A DNA stretch of 64,000 bases, taken from an uncultured Oscillospiraceae bacterium. Lineage in GTDB: Bacteria; Bacillota; Clostridia; Oscillospirales; Oscillospiraceae. Under the pieces are notes generated by a model that was given only the letters and a program-made list of their open reading frames with translations, did not search any database and was not told where the DNA came from. Made by a program: the position numbers and the translations under genes. Within the stretch, counting starts at the first letter, position 1. Every line of letters starts with the position of its first letter. Positions 16,960 through 27,228 of this stretch are shown in pieces. The DNA lies in the NCBI GenBank assembly GCA_944385275.1, contig CALWWP010000007.1, positions 38,746 through 102,745 on the forward strand, in the 5' to 3' direction.

Positions 16960-16983
16960 AAAGCGGGAGCAAGCTCCCGCTTT
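16960..16983 (-). terminator. Intrinsic terminator of secG
   Basis: 11-base GC-rich stem (16960-16970 with 16973-16983) followed on the minus strand by five T's. Confidence 0.85.
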
Positions 16984-16998
16984 AAAAAGACAGAACAT

Positions 16999-17226
16999 TT
17001 AGATTATGCTCAATACCATAGTAAGAGCGACGAATGCGCCTGCGACCCATTTTGTGGCTTTTGCAAGCTTTGCATCTATGGATTTGGCCTTGTTCTTGGT
17101 CAAGAACGTGTCAGCCACACCGCCGATGGAACCGGACAAGCCGGAGCTTTTTCCGGATTGGAACAAAACTATTAAAAGCAGAGCCAAACCACAAATCAAC
17201 TGAAGAATAGTAATAAATAAAGTCAA
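16999..17226 (-). CDS. secG: Preprotein translocase subunit SecG
   Basis: A 75-residue protein with two membrane helices and the conserved loop LFQSGKSSGLSGSIGG, diagnostic of SecG, which supports SecYEG-dependent export. The start is placed at TTG 17226: AAAGGA (17236-17241) lies 9 bases ahead, while the in-frame ATG at 17235 touches that site. The longer open frame upstream crosses the promoter. It is single, divergent from tatD. Confidence 0.9.
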   Translation of the reverse strand: MTLFITILQLICGLALLLIVLFQSGKSSGLSGSIGGVADTFLTKNKAKSIDAKLAKATKWVAGAFVALTMVLSII

Positions 17227-17303
17227 ACTAAACATTCCTTTCAAAATGGGAAAATCCCACGAATATTTAAATGAAAATTTACTTTTGTTTTTTGGTAAAA
17301 TGT

Positions 17304-17332
17304 ATGATACCATAGTTAAAAATAAATTTCAA
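17304..17332 (-). promoter_or_regulatory. Sigma-A promoter of secG
   Basis: Minus strand TTGAAA (17327-17332), 17-base spacer, TATCAT (17304-17309). Confidence 0.6.
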
Positions 17333-17374
17333 GTCTTTTTTCAAACAATAAATAGGATACAGCGGGGAATATTT

Positions 17375-18139
17375 ATGTATTTTGATACTCATGCTCATTA
17401 TGATGACGAACAATTTGAAACCGACAGGGAACAGGTATTCGACTTGATCCATGAAAGTGGTGTGGAACTGGTGATGAATCCGGCGTGCGACATTGCCTCT
17501 GGGAAAGCTGCTGTAAGCTATGCCGATAAATACAGCTGGGTATATGCCGCCGTGGGCATCCATCCGCAGAGCGTACTCGAGATGATGCCCGGCGACATAG
17601 AAGAAGTAAAAAAAATGTCGTCGCATCCCAAAGTGCGCGCGATCGGAGAGATAGGACTCGACTACCACTATGGGGCAGATACGAAAAAAGAACAAATTGA
17701 GCTTTTTTATGAGCAGATGCGTTTGGCTGACATGTTGGATCTGCCGGTCATAGTGCATGACAGAGAGGCTCATGCCGACTGCATAGACGCCGTACGGGCT
17801 TTTCCAAATGTCCGCGGAGTATTCCACTGCTATTCGGGAAGCTTGGAGACGGCCAAAGAATTGATACGCCGCGGCTGGTACATTTCCTTTACGGGGGCCC
17901 TTACATTTAAAAATGCCCGGCGTGCAGCGGAAGTCGCAAAATGGCTGCCAGATGACAGGATAATGGTGGAGACGGACTGCCCCTATATGGCCCCGGTTCC
18001 GCTTAGAGGCAAGCGCTGCGATTCATCCATGCTGCAGTATACAGTTGGAGTTTTGGCGGAAATTAGAGGAATATCCCCGGGAAAAGCAGCGGAACTGACG
18101 CTAAAAAACGGAATAAACTTTTTTGACATAGACTTGTAA
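17375..18139 (+). CDS. tatD: TatD-family metal-dependent hydrolase
   Basis: A 254-residue TIM-barrel hydrolase. DTHAHYDD near the N-terminus gives the HxH metal pair; GEIGLDYHY supplies the Glu, VIVHDREAH and GVFHCYSGS the later histidines, and ETDCPYM the Asp. TatD enzymes act as metal-dependent 3'-exonucleases/DNases in DNA repair and quality control. ATG at 17375 begins the conserved domain and has a GGGGA site; upstream in-frame ATGs lie in an AT-rich non-coding stretch. Confidence 0.92.
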   Translation: MYFDTHAHYDDEQFETDREQVFDLIHESGVELVMNPACDIASGKAAVSYADKYSWVYAAVGIHPQSVLEMMPGDIEEVKKMSSHPKVRAIGEIGLDYHYGADTKKEQIELFYEQMRLADMLDLPVIVHDREAHADCIDAVRAFPNVRGVFHCYSGSLETAKELIRRGWYISFTGALTFKNARRAAEVAKWLPDDRIMVETDCPYMAPVPLRGKRCDSSMLQYTVGVLAEIRGISPGKAAELTLKNGINFFDIDL

Positions 18140-18202
18140 AAACAAGTGAGGCATCCCTGCCGGTACGGCTTGAAATAAAAAGAAAAAATATGAAAAAGCC
18201 TC

Positions 18203-18231
18203 TTGACACAGCGGTCTTTTTTTGATATTCT
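18203..18231 (+). promoter_or_regulatory. Sigma-A promoter of the S10-spc-alpha operon
   Basis: TTGACA (18203-18208), 17-base spacer, TATTCT (18226-18231). Strong -35 and ideal spacing; nearly 300 bases ahead of rpsJ. Confidence 0.85.
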
Positions 18232-18237
18232 ACATAA

Positions 18238-18526
18238 GCGCCTGTGGAACAGGTATGTCCATTTGAGCGCAATGCGTTGAAGCGGGAGATTGCCCGGCTT
18301 GACCGGGGTAACTTCCGTGGAGTATGTCCGATAATCGGGCGGCTGGAAAACATCTGTGTCTCAGCTGATATACTGCGTATATCGGCGAAGCAGAGATCGG
18401 CCGGCAGCTTTGCCGGCTGCATTTTTGAGGCGAAATGATACGCACGGCTGAGTTTACGGATTTTTTCATCCGTACAAACTTGCGGATTTGTTGCCGCAGA
18501 CAAGTACGAAGGAGGAAAATATATCA
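18238..18526 (+). promoter_or_regulatory. Structured 5' leader of the S10 operon
   Basis: About 289 bases between the predicted start of transcription and rpsJ with no convincing gene. It holds a series of possible hairpins: 18364-18386; a GC-rich 7-base stem with a 4-base loop at 18400-18417 followed by TGCATTTTTG, which looks like an attenuator; a stem around 18455-18473; and one at 18482-18497. Long leaders of ribosomal operons are usually targets of feedback by one of the proteins encoded (L4 in enterobacteria). The ligand here is unknown. Confidence 0.55.
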
Positions 18527-18841
18527 ATGGCAACAACTAGTAAAATGATCAGGATCAGATTAAAGGCTTATGACCATCAGCTCATAGACCAGAGCGCAGA
18601 GAGAATTGTTGAGACTGCGAAGCGCACGGACGCCAAGGTATCCGGCCCCATCCCTCTTCCGACCCAAAAAGAGATTATAACGATCCTGCGTGCAGTCCAC
18701 AAATATAAGGACAGCCGCGAGCAGTTTGAAAGAAGAGTGCATAAGCGCCTGATCGACATCCTGAATCCGTCTCAGAAGACGGTCGAGGCTCTGATGTCCC
18801 TCGAGATCCCGGCCGGGGTTGAGATAGAGATCAAACTTTAA
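18527..18841 (+). CDS. rpsJ: 30S ribosomal protein S10
   Basis: A 104-residue protein containing [12 protein letters not shown] and SGPIPLPT, diagnostic of S10 (NusE), a 30S head protein that also joins NusB in antitermination. The ATG at 18527 follows AAGGAGG; the open frame upstream to 18488 lies in the leader. It is the first gene of the 31-gene run that ends at rplQ. Confidence 0.97.
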   Translation: MATTSKMIRIRLKAYDHQLIDQSAERIVETAKRTDAKVSGPIPLPTQKEIITILRAVHKYKDSREQFERRVHKRLIDILNPSQKTVEALMSLEIPAGVEIEIKL

Positions 18842-18934
18842 AAAAGCAAACAACCTTGTCTGCGTCTTGCGGGCAGACGGGTCAAGTTGGCGCGGCAGCG
18901 CGTCAACCAATAACCTTTAAGGAGGAAATACTGA

Positions 18935-19630
18935 ATGAAAAAAGCAATCATCGGAAAAAAAGTCGGTATGACACAGATTTTCGATGAGACCGGTAAAGTC
19001 ATCCCGGTGACTGTAATCGAAGCCGGTCCGTGTGTCGTGGTCCAGAAAAAAGACCTTGATAAAGAAGGGTATGCGTCGGTTCAGCTCGGCTTTGAAGATG
19101 CGAAGGAGAAGCAGCTGACGAAGCCTGAAAAAGGCCATTTTGAAAAAGCTGGCGTTTCGGCAAAGAAATATCTGAAAGAGTTCAGACTGGAGAGCGCTGG
19201 CTCGATGAACGTCGGAGATGTTGTGAAGGCTGACGTTTTCGCAGAAGGCGACAAAGTGGACGTTACAGGCATCAGCCGCGGTAAAGGCTACGCCGGCGTC
19301 ATCAAGCGCTGGGGCGCACAGCGCACCCCGACCTCTCACGGCGGCGGTCCTGTTCACAGGCATGCAGGTTCCATGGGTTCCGGCACTGACCCCTCCCGTA
19401 TATTCCCGGGTAAGATTGGAGCGGGCCACATGGGAGCTGAGCAGGTGACAGTCATGAATCTGGATATAGTAAAGGTAGATCCGGAGCTGAACATGATAGC
19501 AGTCCGCGGAGCCATTCCGGGACCTAAAGGCGGAATCGTCTATGTCAGAAATACAGCTAAACACAACAGGATCAAGAATACGGTCGTGACCGTAAGCACA
19601 AACCCGCAGAAGAAATCTGCAAGAGGCTAA
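18935..19630 (+). CDS. rplC: 50S ribosomal protein L3
   Basis: A 231-residue L3, slightly longer than the common 209-215, with a basic C-terminal tail. It begins [15 protein letters not shown] and contains the [10 protein letters not shown] loop that reaches toward the peptidyl transferase centre. The 93 bases between rpsJ and this gene can form two GC-rich hairpins (for example 18860-18880 and 18885-18906). AAGGAGG precedes the ATG. Confidence 0.97.
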   Translation: MKKAIIGKKVGMTQIFDETGKVIPVTVIEAGPCVVVQKKDLDKEGYASVQLGFEDAKEKQLTKPEKGHFEKAGVSAKKYLKEFRLESAGSMNVGDVVKADVFAEGDKVDVTGISRGKGYAGVIKRWGAQRTPTSHGGGPVHRHAGSMGSGTDPSRIFPGKIGAGHMGAEQVTVMNLDIVKVDPELNMIAVRGAIPGPKGGIVYVRNTAKHNRIKNTVVTVSTNPQKKSARG

Positions 19631-19646
19631 GAAAGGAGAGAGTTAA

Positions 19647-20270
19647 ATGCCTACAGTTAAGGTTTACAATATGGCCGGCAAGGTTGTCGGTGAGGTTGAG
19701 CTCTCCGAGGCCGTTTTCGGGATCGAGCCAAACAAAGCGGTCCTTCACGAATCGGTCAAGAATTATCTTGCTAATCAAAGACAGGGCACGCAGAGCAATC
19801 TGACGCGCGGAGAGGTCTCCGGAGGCGGCAGAAAGCCGTGGAGACAAAAGGGAACGGGTAATGCCCGCCACGGCTCCACCAGAGCTCCTCAGTGGACGCA
19901 CGGCGGCAACGCGTTTGCCAACAAGCCCAGAAGTTACAGATATTCTCTGAACAAGAAGGTAAAAGCTGTTGCGATGAAGAGCGCTTTGTCCGCGAAAGCC
20001 CAGAGCAGCGATATCATCGTTATCGACAGCATCAATATGGATGCGATCAAGACAAAAGATTTCAGCCAGTTCCTCAAGGCTATAGACGTAGCTGGCAAGG
20101 CGCTCGTTGTAACATCTGAAATGAAGGAGAACGTCGTCAAGAGCGCGCGCAATATCCCCGGAGTTACAACTACTTTTGCCGGGATCATGAGTCCGTATGA
20201 GATTTTGAACTGCAAGAAGTTTGTTATTGAGCAGGACGCTCTCCGCAGGCTTGAGGAGGTATATGCGTAA
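19647..20270 (+). CDS. rplD: 50S ribosomal protein L4
   Basis: A 207-residue L4 with the long loop GGGRKPWRQKGTGNARHGS that lines the exit tunnel. L4 is the S10-operon repressor in enterobacteria; whether it acts on the leader here is unknown. Ends one base into rplW. Confidence 0.97.
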   Translation: MPTVKVYNMAGKVVGEVELSEAVFGIEPNKAVLHESVKNYLANQRQGTQSNLTRGEVSGGGRKPWRQKGTGNARHGSTRAPQWTHGGNAFANKPRSYRYSLNKKVKAVAMKSALSAKAQSSDIIVIDSINMDAIKTKDFSQFLKAIDVAGKALVVTSEMKENVVKSARNIPGVTTTFAGIMSPYEILNCKKFVIEQDALRRLEEVYA

Positions 20271-20566
20271 TGAAAACCGCTTATGACGTTTTGATTAGAC
20301 CTGTTATTTCCGAGCAGTCTATGGAGCATACCGATTTAAAGAAGTATGTTTTCGAAGTTGCCAAGGATGCCAACAAAATAGAGATCAAGAAGGCCGTTGA
20401 AGAGGCGTTCGGCGTAAAAGTACAGAAGATTTCAACGACGAATGTACGCGGCAAAGCTAAAAGGATGGGAGCATATCCCGCGGGCCAGACTGCCGGTTGG
20501 AAAAAGGCTGTCGTAAAGCTCACAGAGGATTCCAAGACCATCGAATTCTTTGAAGGGATGGTGTAA
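20270..20566 (+). CDS. rplW: 50S ribosomal protein L23
   Basis: A 98-residue L23 (DVLIRPVISEQS, RGKAKRMG). It sits at the tunnel exit where SRP and trigger factor dock. The ATG shares one base with the rplD stop, so the two are translationally coupled. Confidence 0.97.
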   Translation: MKTAYDVLIRPVISEQSMEHTDLKKYVFEVAKDANKIEIKKAVEEAFGVKVQKISTTNVRGKAKRMGAYPAGQTAGWKKAVVKLTEDSKTIEFFEGMV

Positions 20567-20569
20567 TAA

Positions 20570-21406
20570 ATGTCCATTAAAACATTTAAACCGACTACCC
20601 CCTCCAGACGTCATATGACAGTCTCCGGTTTTGACGGAGTTGACAAGAAGGCAAAGCCCGAAAAAAGTCTGGTAGAGGTTTTGAAGAAAAATGCCGGCCG
20701 CAACAGCTACGGCCGTATCACTGTCCGTCACAGAGGCGGCGGAAACAAGAAGAAATACAGGATTATCGACTTCAAGAGAAATAAGGCAGACGTAGAAGGC
20801 AAGGTCGTGCGTATAGAGTATGACCCCAACCGCTCCGCAAATATAGCTCTTGTAGAATATGCCGACGGAGAGCGCAGATACATTATCGCTCCGGTCGGTA
20901 TAGCGGCAGGAGATGCTGTCATCGCATCCCCCAACGCAGATATCAAGCCGGGCAACACCCTTCCAATTGCGAACATCCCGGTCGGTGCAATTATCCACAA
21001 TATTGAACTCTATCCCGGCAAGGGCGCCCAGCTTGTGCGCGCAGCCGGCGTATCTGCTCAGCTTATGGCTAAAGAGGGAGATATGGCACAGGTCAGACTT
21101 CCTTCGGGCGAAGTCAGATATATCCGCACAAACTGCATGGCCACTATAGGCCAGGTCGGAAATATTGACCATGAAAACATTGCCATTGGTAAGGCCGGAA
21201 GAAAGCGCCACATGGGCTGGAGACCTACGGTCCGCGGTTCTGTTATGAACCCTGTTGATCACCCGCACGGCGGCGGTGAAGGCAAGAGCCCGATAGGCCG
21301 TCCGGGACCTGTCACTCCTTGGGGCAAGCCTGCACTTGGCTATAAGACAAGAAAGACAAAGAATCCGACTGACAAGTTTATTGTAAAGCGCCGCGGCGCC
21401 AAATAA
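20570..21406 (+). CDS. rplB: 50S ribosomal protein L2
   Basis: A 278-residue L2, full length. [17 protein letters not shown] and the C-terminal [15 protein letters not shown], with the conserved His near the peptidyl transferase centre, are diagnostic. Begins 3 bases after rplW. Confidence 0.98.
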   Translation: MSIKTFKPTTPSRRHMTVSGFDGVDKKAKPEKSLVEVLKKNAGRNSYGRITVRHRGGGNKKKYRIIDFKRNKADVEGKVVRIEYDPNRSANIALVEYADGERRYIIAPVGIAAGDAVIASPNADIKPGNTLPIANIPVGAIIHNIELYPGKGAQLVRAAGVSAQLMAKEGDMAQVRLPSGEVRYIRTNCMATIGQVGNIDHENIAIGKAGRKRHMGWRPTVRGSVMNPVDHPHGGGEGKSPIGRPGPVTPWGKPALGYKTRKTKNPTDKFIVKRRGAK

Positions 21407-21424
21407 GTAAGGAGGGCAATTATT

Positions 21425-21697
21425 TTGAGTAGAAGCATTAAGAAGGGCCCTTTTGCCGCGCCTGAGCTGCTTAAAAGGGTCGACGAAATGAATAAAACGG
21501 GCGACAAGAAAGTCCTCAGGACTTGGTCGCGCGCATCCACCATCTTCCCGTCGTTTGTCGGACATACAATAGCGGTACATGATGGCCGCAAGCATGTCCC
21601 GGTATATATCACGGAAGACATGGTCGGACACAAACTCGGCGAGTTCGCACCGACGAGGACTTACAGAGGTCACGCCGGCAGCAAGACTGGTAAATAA
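21425..21697 (+). CDS. rpsS: 30S ribosomal protein S19
   Basis: A 90-residue S19 ([26 protein letters not shown]). Start is TTG at 21425, following AAGGAGGG; no in-frame ATG gives the conserved N-terminus. Confidence 0.97.
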   Translation: MSRSIKKGPFAAPELLKRVDEMNKTGDKKVLRTWSRASTIFPSFVGHTIAVHDGRKHVPVYITEDMVGHKLGEFAPTRTYRGHAGSKTGK

Positions 21698-21711
21698 GGA
21701 GGCAAGCAGAC

Positions 21712-22047
21712 ATGGAAGCAAGAGCACAATATAAATTTGCACGCATTTCTCCCCGCAAAGTGAAAATTGTCTGCGACCTCATTCGCGGAAAAGACACAAC
21801 GACGGCGGCGGCGATTTTGATGCAGACTCCTAAAGCCGCTTCTGAGATAATGCAGAAGATTCTTCACAGCGCAGTTTCCAATGCAGAGAACAACTTTGAG
21901 ATGAACCCGGATAACCTTTTTGTTTCGGAAGTCTACGCCGATCCCGGCCCTGTTCTGAAGAGAGGCAGACCGAGAGCTCACGGCAGAATGAACCGTATAT
22001 TGAAGAGAACATCTCATATAACAATCGTTGTGAAGGAAAAGGAGTGA
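21712..22047 (+). CDS. rplV: 50S ribosomal protein L22
   Basis: A 111-residue L22 ([32 protein letters not shown] hairpin). Its beta-hairpin lines the exit tunnel beside L4, the macrolide-sensing constriction. AAGGAGG precedes the ATG. Confidence 0.97.
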   Translation: MEARAQYKFARISPRKVKIVCDLIRGKDTTTAAAILMQTPKAASEIMQKILHSAVSNAENNFEMNPDNLFVSEVYADPGPVLKRGRPRAHGRMNRILKRTSHITIVVKEKE

Positions 22048-22051
22048 GAGT

Positions 22052-22873
22052 ATGGGACAGAAAGTAAATCCGCATGGCCTGCGCGTCGGCGTCATCAAGG
22101 ATTGGGACTCCCGTTGGTATACGAGAAATGACAAAGCAGGAGATCTGATCGTAGAAGACTATAAGATCCGCAAATTCCTGAAGGAGACATTGCACTCCGC
22201 GGGCGTTCCGAAGATCGAGATCGAAAGAGATAACGCAAAGGTCAGGATCTATCTGCACTGCTCCAGACCCGGTGTAGTTATAGGCAAGGGCGGCGCCGAG
22301 ATCGAGAAGCTGAAGCTCAGACTTGAGAAGATGATCGGCAAGCCTGTAGCCCTGAGCATTGTGGAAGTAAAAACTCCGGATACAAATGCGCAGCTGGTAG
22401 CAGAAAACATCGCTTCTCAGCTTGAAAGAAGAATTTCTTTCCGCCGCGCTATGAAGAACGCCATGTCCAGAGCGATGCGTCTTGGCGTGCGCGGAATTAA
22501 GGTCACCGTAGGCGGACGCCTTGGAGGCGCTGAAATAGCCAGAAGCGAAAGCTATCACGAGGGAACCATTCCTCTGCAGACCATAAGAGCAGATATAGAG
22601 TATGGCTTTGCAGAAGCGGCTACCACTTACGGCCGTATAGGTGTAAAGGTTTGGATATACAAGGGAGAAGTTCTCAATCAGACCTTGAGGACCACCCCGA
22701 GAACAATGGATATGAACCGCGCAAACGATAGAAAGAACAATGACCGCAGACGCGGCAATCGTCCGAACAACAGAAATAACAGAGGCGGAGCCAGATCCGG
22801 AGGAAACTTCGGAGGCAGGAACGGCGGTTCACCGTCCAGAAATCCCGCGGCCCCCAGAGAAGGAGGAAACTGA
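22052..22873 (+). CDS. rpsC: 30S ribosomal protein S3
   Basis: A 273-residue S3 ([15 protein letters not shown] domain with [14 protein letters not shown]). The last 50 residues form an Asn/Arg/Gly-rich tail after [14 protein letters not shown], longer than in Bacillus (about 218 residues). S3 lines the mRNA entry channel. Confidence 0.97.
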   Translation: MGQKVNPHGLRVGVIKDWDSRWYTRNDKAGDLIVEDYKIRKFLKETLHSAGVPKIEIERDNAKVRIYLHCSRPGVVIGKGGAEIEKLKLRLEKMIGKPVALSIVEVKTPDTNAQLVAENIASQLERRISFRRAMKNAMSRAMRLGVRGIKVTVGGRLGGAEIARSESYHEGTIPLQTIRADIEYGFAEAATTYGRIGVKVWIYKGEVLNQTLRTTPRTMDMNRANDRKNNDRRRGNRPNNRNNRGGARSGGNFGGRNGGSPSRNPAAPREGGN

Positions 22874-22876
22874 TCA

Positions 22877-23305
22877 ATGCTTCTGCCTAAAAGAGTAAAA
22901 TACCGCAGAGTTCACAGAGGACGCATGAAAGGCGTAGCTACCAGAGGCAATAAAGTCAATTACGGCGAATATGGCCTGCAGGCTCTTGAACCGGCGTGGA
23001 TCACAAGCAATCAAATAGAGGCGGCTCGTATCGCGATGACTCGTTATACACGCCGCGGTGGTAAAGTTTGGATAAAGATTTTTCCAGACAAGCCGGTTAC
23101 CCAGAAACCAGCTGAAACCCGTATGGGTTCCGGTAAGGGTTCTCCGGAGTATTGGGTAGCAGTTGTAAAGCCCGGCAGAATATTGTTTGAAATTGCCGGT
23201 GTGCCAGAAGAAACCGCTCGCGAAGCTCTTCGTCTTGCAGGACATAAATTGCCTATCAAGACAAAGTTCGTAAAGCGCGAATCCGAGACAGGTGGTGAGG
23301 AATGA
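22877..23305 (+). CDS. rplP: 50S ribosomal protein L16
   Basis: A 142-residue L16 ([33 protein letters not shown]). It organises the A-site side of the 50S centre. Its stop overlaps the rpmC start region. Confidence 0.97.
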   Translation: MLLPKRVKYRRVHRGRMKGVATRGNKVNYGEYGLQALEPAWITSNQIEAARIAMTRYTRRGGKVWIKIFPDKPVTQKPAETRMGSGKGSPEYWVAVVKPGRILFEIAGVPEETAREALRLAGHKLPIKTKFVKRESETGGEE

Positions 23306-23499
23306 TGAAGGCTAAAGAAGTCCGTTCCATGAGTGCAGCCGAGCTTGAGAAAAAAGTTGTAGAATTGAAAAAAGATTTATTTATGCTTAGAATGCAGCAT
23401 GCGACGAATCAGTTGGATAATCCAATTAAGATCGCGGAAGTAAAGCGCGATATCGCCCGAGTCAAGACCATACTGCACGAAAAGCAGATTGAGCGTTAA
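23305..23499 (+). CDS. rpmC: 50S ribosomal protein L29
   Basis: A 64-residue helical hairpin protein ([17 protein letters not shown]). The first of two adjacent ATGs (23302) would leave only one base after GAGG, so 23305 is preferred. It overlaps the rplP stop by one base. Confidence 0.95.
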   Translation: MKAKEVRSMSAAELEKKVVELKKDLFMLRMQHATNQLDNPIKIAEVKRDIARVKTILHEKQIER

Positions 23500-23515
23500 G
23501 GAGAGTTGAAGACAG

Positions 23516-23776
23516 ATGAACGAAAGAACGACTTATAGAAAGACCAGAGTCGGAAAAGTTATTTCCGACAAAATGGACAAAACGATAGTTGTCGCTGTCG
23601 AAGACCGCGTAGCGCATCCGCTTTATAAAAAGATCATTAAAAGGACTTACAAGCTCAAAGCCCATGATGAGAACAATACGTGCGGCATCGGCGACAGAGT
23701 CAAGGTCATGGAGACCCGTCCGCTGTCCAAGGACAAGAGATGGCGTCTTGTTGAAATTATTGAGAAAGCAAAGTAA
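23516..23776 (+). CDS. rpsQ: 30S ribosomal protein S17
   Basis: An 86-residue OB-fold S17 ([31 protein letters not shown]). Last gene of the classical S10 unit; no terminator separates it from rplN. Confidence 0.97.
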   Translation: MNERTTYRKTRVGKVISDKMDKTIVVAVEDRVAHPLYKKIIKRTYKLKAHDENNTCGIGDRVKVMETRPLSKDKRWRLVEIIEKAK

Positions 23777-23788
23777 GGAGGCTGCCAA

Positions 23789-24157
23789 ATGATACAACAG
23801 GAAACTTATCTGAAGGTTGCCGACAATACCGGCGCCAAAGAAATTAAATGTATCCGCGTTTTGGGCGGCTCCAAAAGAAAGTACGGCAACATCGGCGATG
23901 TGATTGTCGCATCTGTTCGCAAAGCCGTACCGGGCGGAACTGTTAAAAAGGGCGACGTCGTTAAAGCCGTTATAGTGCGCTCTGCCAAGGGAGTGCGCCG
24001 CGCAGACGGGACCTATGTTCGCTTTGATGAAAACGCGGCAGTGCTTATCAGGGACGACAAGAACCCGAGAGGCACTCGCATCTTTGGGCCTGTGGCTAGA
24101 GAGCTTCGCGACAAGGATTACATGAAGATCCTTTCGCTGGCACCCGAAGTTATATAA
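23789..24157 (+). CDS. rplN: 50S ribosomal protein L14
   Basis: A 122-residue L14 ([37 protein letters not shown]). It faces the 30S subunit and is the docking site of RsfS. First gene of the spc unit; AAGGAGG 12 bases upstream. Confidence 0.98.
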   Translation: MIQQETYLKVADNTGAKEIKCIRVLGGSKRKYGNIGDVIVASVRKAVPGGTVKKGDVVKAVIVRSAKGVRRADGTYVRFDENAAVLIRDDKNPRGTRIFGPVARELRDKDYMKILSLAPEVI

Positions 24158-24170
24158 GGGGGCTTAAACG

Positions 24171-24479
24171 ATGAATGTAAAAAAAGACGATATAGTAGTT
24201 GTTCTTGCCGGAAAGGACAAGGGCAAGCAGGGTAAAGTACTGCGCGCCGATCCAAAGAATGGCAAGGTAGTAGTTGAAGGCGTTAACGTCGCATCAAAGC
24301 ATACGAAGCCGAGAAAGCAGGGAGAAGAGGGCGGAATTCTCAAGATTGAGACTCCGATATATGCCTGCAAGGTCATGCGCGTATGCCCAAAGTGCGGAAA
24401 GCCTACCCGCAAGGCACATAAGATTCAAGCAGATGGCACAAAGGTGACTGTTTGCAAGAAGTGCGGCGCAGAAATATAA
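24171..24479 (+). CDS. rplX: 50S ribosomal protein L24 (four-cysteine form)
   Basis: A 102-residue L24 with the KOW motif ([15 protein letters not shown]). The C-terminal half carries VCPKCGKP and VCKKCGAE, a CxxC pair in each, so it probably binds zinc; Bacillus L24 lacks these. It starts 50S assembly. Confidence 0.96.
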   Translation: MNVKKDDIVVVLAGKDKGKQGKVLRADPKNGKVVVEGVNVASKHTKPRKQGEEGGILKIETPIYACKVMRVCPKCGKPTRKAHKIQADGTKVTVCKKCGAEI

Positions 24480-24497
24480 GAGAGGGAGAAAAGCACA

Positions 24498-25040
24498 ATG
24501 ACGAGATTAAAACAAAAATATATCGATGAAGTTGCTCCTGCTCTTATGGCTAAGTTTGAATACAAGAGCCCGATGCAGATCCCCAAGATCGAAAAAGTAG
24601 TTGTCAATGTCGGCTGCGGCGATGCAAGGGACAATGCAAAGGTTCTTGACTCTGTAGTCAATGAAATATCTGCTATTACCGGACAGAGGGCGGTCATTAC
24701 GCACGCTAAGAAGTCGGTTGCAAACTTCAAAGTAAGAGAAGGTATGCCGGTAGGCGTTAAGGTAACGCTGCGTCATGATAAGATGTGGGAATTCCTTGAC
24801 AGATTTATAAACATAGCGCTGCCTCGCGTACGTGATTTCAGAGGAATCAATCCTAACGCATTTGACGGCCGCGGCAACTATGCCATAGGCGTCAAAGAGC
24901 AGCTGATTTTCCCGGAAATCGAATACGATAAGATCGAAAAGATCCGCGGTATGGATATCGTTATCTGTACTACTGCACAGACTGATGAAGAAGCAAGAGA
25001 GCTGCTGAGACTGGTAGGCGCTCCGTTTGCGCAGGATTAA
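24498..25040 (+). CDS. rplE: 50S ribosomal protein L5
   Basis: A 180-residue L5 ([32 protein letters not shown]). It binds 5S rRNA and contacts P-site tRNA. Confidence 0.98.
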   Translation: MTRLKQKYIDEVAPALMAKFEYKSPMQIPKIEKVVVNVGCGDARDNAKVLDSVVNEISAITGQRAVITHAKKSVANFKVREGMPVGVKVTLRHDKMWEFLDRFINIALPRVRDFRGINPNAFDGRGNYAIGVKEQLIFPEIEYDKIEKIRGMDIVICTTAQTDEEARELLRLVGAPFAQD

Positions 25041-25055
25041 GGGAGGATACGATAA

Positions 25056-25241
25056 ATGGCAAAAAAATCTATGATTTTAAAGCAGCAGAGAGAGCCAAAG
25101 TTCTCTACACGCCGTTATAACAGGTGCAAGATCTGCGGACGTCCGCATGCTTATTTGAGAAACTACGGTATTTGCCGTATTTGTTTCAGAGAACTGGCTT
25201 ATAAAGGCCAGATACCAGGAGTCAAGAAGGCTTCTTGGTAA
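25056..25241 (+). CDS. rpsZ: 30S ribosomal protein S14 type Z
   Basis: A 61-residue zinc-binding S14 with CKICGRPH and CRICFREL supplying four cysteines. The short, zinc-dependent form; a zinc-free paralogue, if present, is not in this window. Confidence 0.97.
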   Translation: MAKKSMILKQQREPKFSTRRYNRCKICGRPHAYLRNYGICRICFRELAYKGQIPGVKKASW

Positions 25242-25265
25242 ACCGCATTTAGCATATAAAAAGGA

Positions 25266-25323
25266 CAGCGAAAGTCAGGAATTGTCCCTGATACCTCGCT
25301 GCGAAAACAGACGAATCGTCTGT
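25266..25323 (+). promoter_or_regulatory. Stem-loops between rpsZ and rpsH
   Basis: The 104-base gap holds a two-part hairpin (25266-25271 pairs with 25296-25301; 25275-25279 with 25287-25291) and a 7-base perfect hairpin (25307-25313 with 25317-25323), just before the rpsH ribosome site. S8 represses the spc operon in E. coli at a mimic of its rRNA site, so a regulatory role is possible but unproven. Confidence 0.4.
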
Positions 25324-25345
25324 AACTCTTTAAGGAGGTCAAATC

Positions 25346-25744
25346 ATGCAAATTACGGATCCTATTGCGGATATGCTTACCAGAATTCGCAATGCCAATT
25401 CCGCAAAGCACGATACCGTTGACATACCTGCTTCCAACATGAAGAAGGCTATAGCCGAGATACTGTTGGAAGAGGGATATATCAAGGGATATCAAGTTAT
25501 CGAAGATGGTACTCAAGGCGTTATAAGAGTTACCCTTAAGTACAATGCAGGCAAAGAAAAGGTCATTTCCGGACTGCGGAGAGTCAGCAAACCCGGTTTG
25601 AGGGTTTATGCTGGAGCGGATGAGTTACCGCGCGTTCTGAAAGGTTTGGGAATCGCTATTATTTCTACGTCAAAGGGCATTATGACTGACAGACAGGCTA
25701 GAAGCCAGCATGTCGGCGGAGAAGTCCTTGCATTTGTATGGTAA
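25346..25744 (+). CDS. rpsH: 30S ribosomal protein S8
   Basis: A 132-residue S8 ([28 protein letters not shown]). It binds helix 21 of 16S rRNA early in assembly and is the spc-operon regulator in E. coli. TAAGGAGG precedes the ATG. Confidence 0.98.
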   Translation: MQITDPIADMLTRIRNANSAKHDTVDIPASNMKKAIAEILLEEGYIKGYQVIEDGTQGVIRVTLKYNAGKEKVISGLRRVSKPGLRVYAGADELPRVLKGLGIAIISTSKGIMTDRQARSQHVGGEVLAFVW

Positions 25745-25758
25745 GGGGGTAAAGGAAT

Positions 25759-26301
25759 ATGTCAAGAATTGGAAGACACCCCATTTCAATACCGGCTGGA
25801 GTAGAAGTTTCCTTTGGCGAAGGCAATTTGGTCACCGTTAAAGGGCCGAAAGGCGAGCTGAGCCACAAGCTTCATCCAGATATGAAGATTGAACAGCAGG
25901 GATCAGAGATTATAGTTTCCAGACCGAGCGAAGACAAGCTTCACAAGTCTCTGCATGGACTTACTCGTACACTGGTTGCCAATATGATTGAAGGCGTAAC
26001 GCACGGCTTTAAGAAAGAGCTGGAAGTCAATGGCGTAGGTTACAGAGCACAGAAGCAGGGAAATCAGCTGGTGCTGAACGTGGGATTTTCTCATCAGGTC
26101 TTTATAGATGAGATACCGGGGATCACTATTGATGTGCCGGATCCCAATAAAGTCGTTATAAATGGAATCGACAAACAGCTCGTAGGACAGTTTGCAGCTG
26201 ATGTCAGAAAAAGAAGACCGCCTGAGCCTTATAAGGGCAAGGGAATTAAGTATGCAACAGAGGTCATTCGCCGTAAAGAAGGCAAGACCGGTAGCAAGTA
26301 A
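25759..26301 (+). CDS. rplF: 50S ribosomal protein L6
   Basis: A 180-residue L6 ([31 protein letters not shown]). It lies near the factor-binding site. Confidence 0.98.
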   Translation: MSRIGRHPISIPAGVEVSFGEGNLVTVKGPKGELSHKLHPDMKIEQQGSEIIVSRPSEDKLHKSLHGLTRTLVANMIEGVTHGFKKELEVNGVGYRAQKQGNQLVLNVGFSHQVFIDEIPGITIDVPDPNKVVINGIDKQLVGQFAADVRKRRPPEPYKGKGIKYATEVIRRKEGKTGSK

Positions 26302-26317
26302 AGGGAGGTGTGCCTAA

Positions 26318-26677
26318 ATGATTAAAAGACCCAACACAAAAGCGCAGCGTATTAAACGTCATAAGAGAGTAAGGGCAAAGATCTCCGGTACGCCTGAGAT
26401 ACCCAGACTCAATGTATTCAGAAGTTTGAACCACATTTACGCTCAGGTCATAGATGATGTCAACGGCGTAACTCTGGTTTCAGCATCCTCGTCCGAAAAA
26501 GGCTTTGAAGGTACCGGCGGCAACTGCGAGGCGGCAAAGAAAGTCGGAATGACTATTGCCGAGCGCGCTCTTGCCAAGGGCATCAGCACAGTTGTTTTTG
26601 ATCGTGGTGGCTATGTCTATCACGGACGTGTGCAGAGTTTGGCAGACGGCGCCCGCGAGGGCGGCTTGAAGCTTTAA
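26318..26677 (+). CDS. rplR: 50S ribosomal protein L18
   Basis: A 119-residue L18 ([39 protein letters not shown]). It binds 5S rRNA together with L5. Confidence 0.98.
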   Translation: MIKRPNTKAQRIKRHKRVRAKISGTPEIPRLNVFRSLNHIYAQVIDDVNGVTLVSASSSEKGFEGTGGNCEAAKKVGMTIAERALAKGISTVVFDRGGYVYHGRVQSLADGAREGGLKL

Positions 26678-26695
26678 TCGGAGGAGGAAACAATA

Positions 26696-27214
26696 ATGGC
26701 TTATAAAAATAACAGACAGCAGGCTGAAGCTCCGGTTTCAGAGTTCACAGAAACCGTTGTTTCCCTAAACAGAGTATCCAAAACAGTAAAGGGCGGACGT
26801 ATTTTTAAATTTGCAGCTCTTTGCGTAGTTGGAGATGGAAAGGGACGCGTAGGCTATGGGCTTGGAAAGGCCGCTGAAGTTTCCGAAGCGATTCGCAAGG
26901 GCATAGACGACGCCAAGAAGAACATTGTAACCATTACTCTTTCCGGCACAACGATTCCGCATGAGATTATCGGATGCGCAGGCGCGGGTAGAGTTCTGCT
27001 CAAGCCGGCGGCTCCCGGTACTGGCGTTATAGCCGGCGGTGCCGTCCGTGCAGTTGTCGAAGCTGCTGGTATTAAGGATATTCGTACTAAGTGCCTGCGC
27101 TCGAACAACCCACATAATGTTGTTGCGGCGACTATGCAAGGCCTCAGGACTCTGAGAGACGCCGAGCAAGTTTCTAAAGTCAGAGGCAAGACCCCTGCAG
27201 AAATTCAGGGATAG
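26696..27214 (+). CDS. rpsE: 30S ribosomal protein S5
   Basis: A 172-residue S5 ([32 protein letters not shown]). Decoding-fidelity protein; also the spectinomycin pocket. AGGAGG upstream. Confidence 0.98.
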   Translation: MAYKNNRQQAEAPVSEFTETVVSLNRVSKTVKGGRIFKFAALCVVGDGKGRVGYGLGKAAEVSEAIRKGIDDAKKNIVTITLSGTTIPHEIIGCAGAGRVLLKPAAPGTGVIAGGAVRAVVEAAGIKDIRTKCLRSNNPHNVVAATMQGLRTLRDAEQVSKVRGKTPAEIQG

Positions 27215-27228
27215 GAGGGCTTAAACAA

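Noticed and set aside
20432-21742. 436-residue minus-strand open frame
   Set aside because: Antisense to rplW, rplB and rpsS, which are certain; no start signal.
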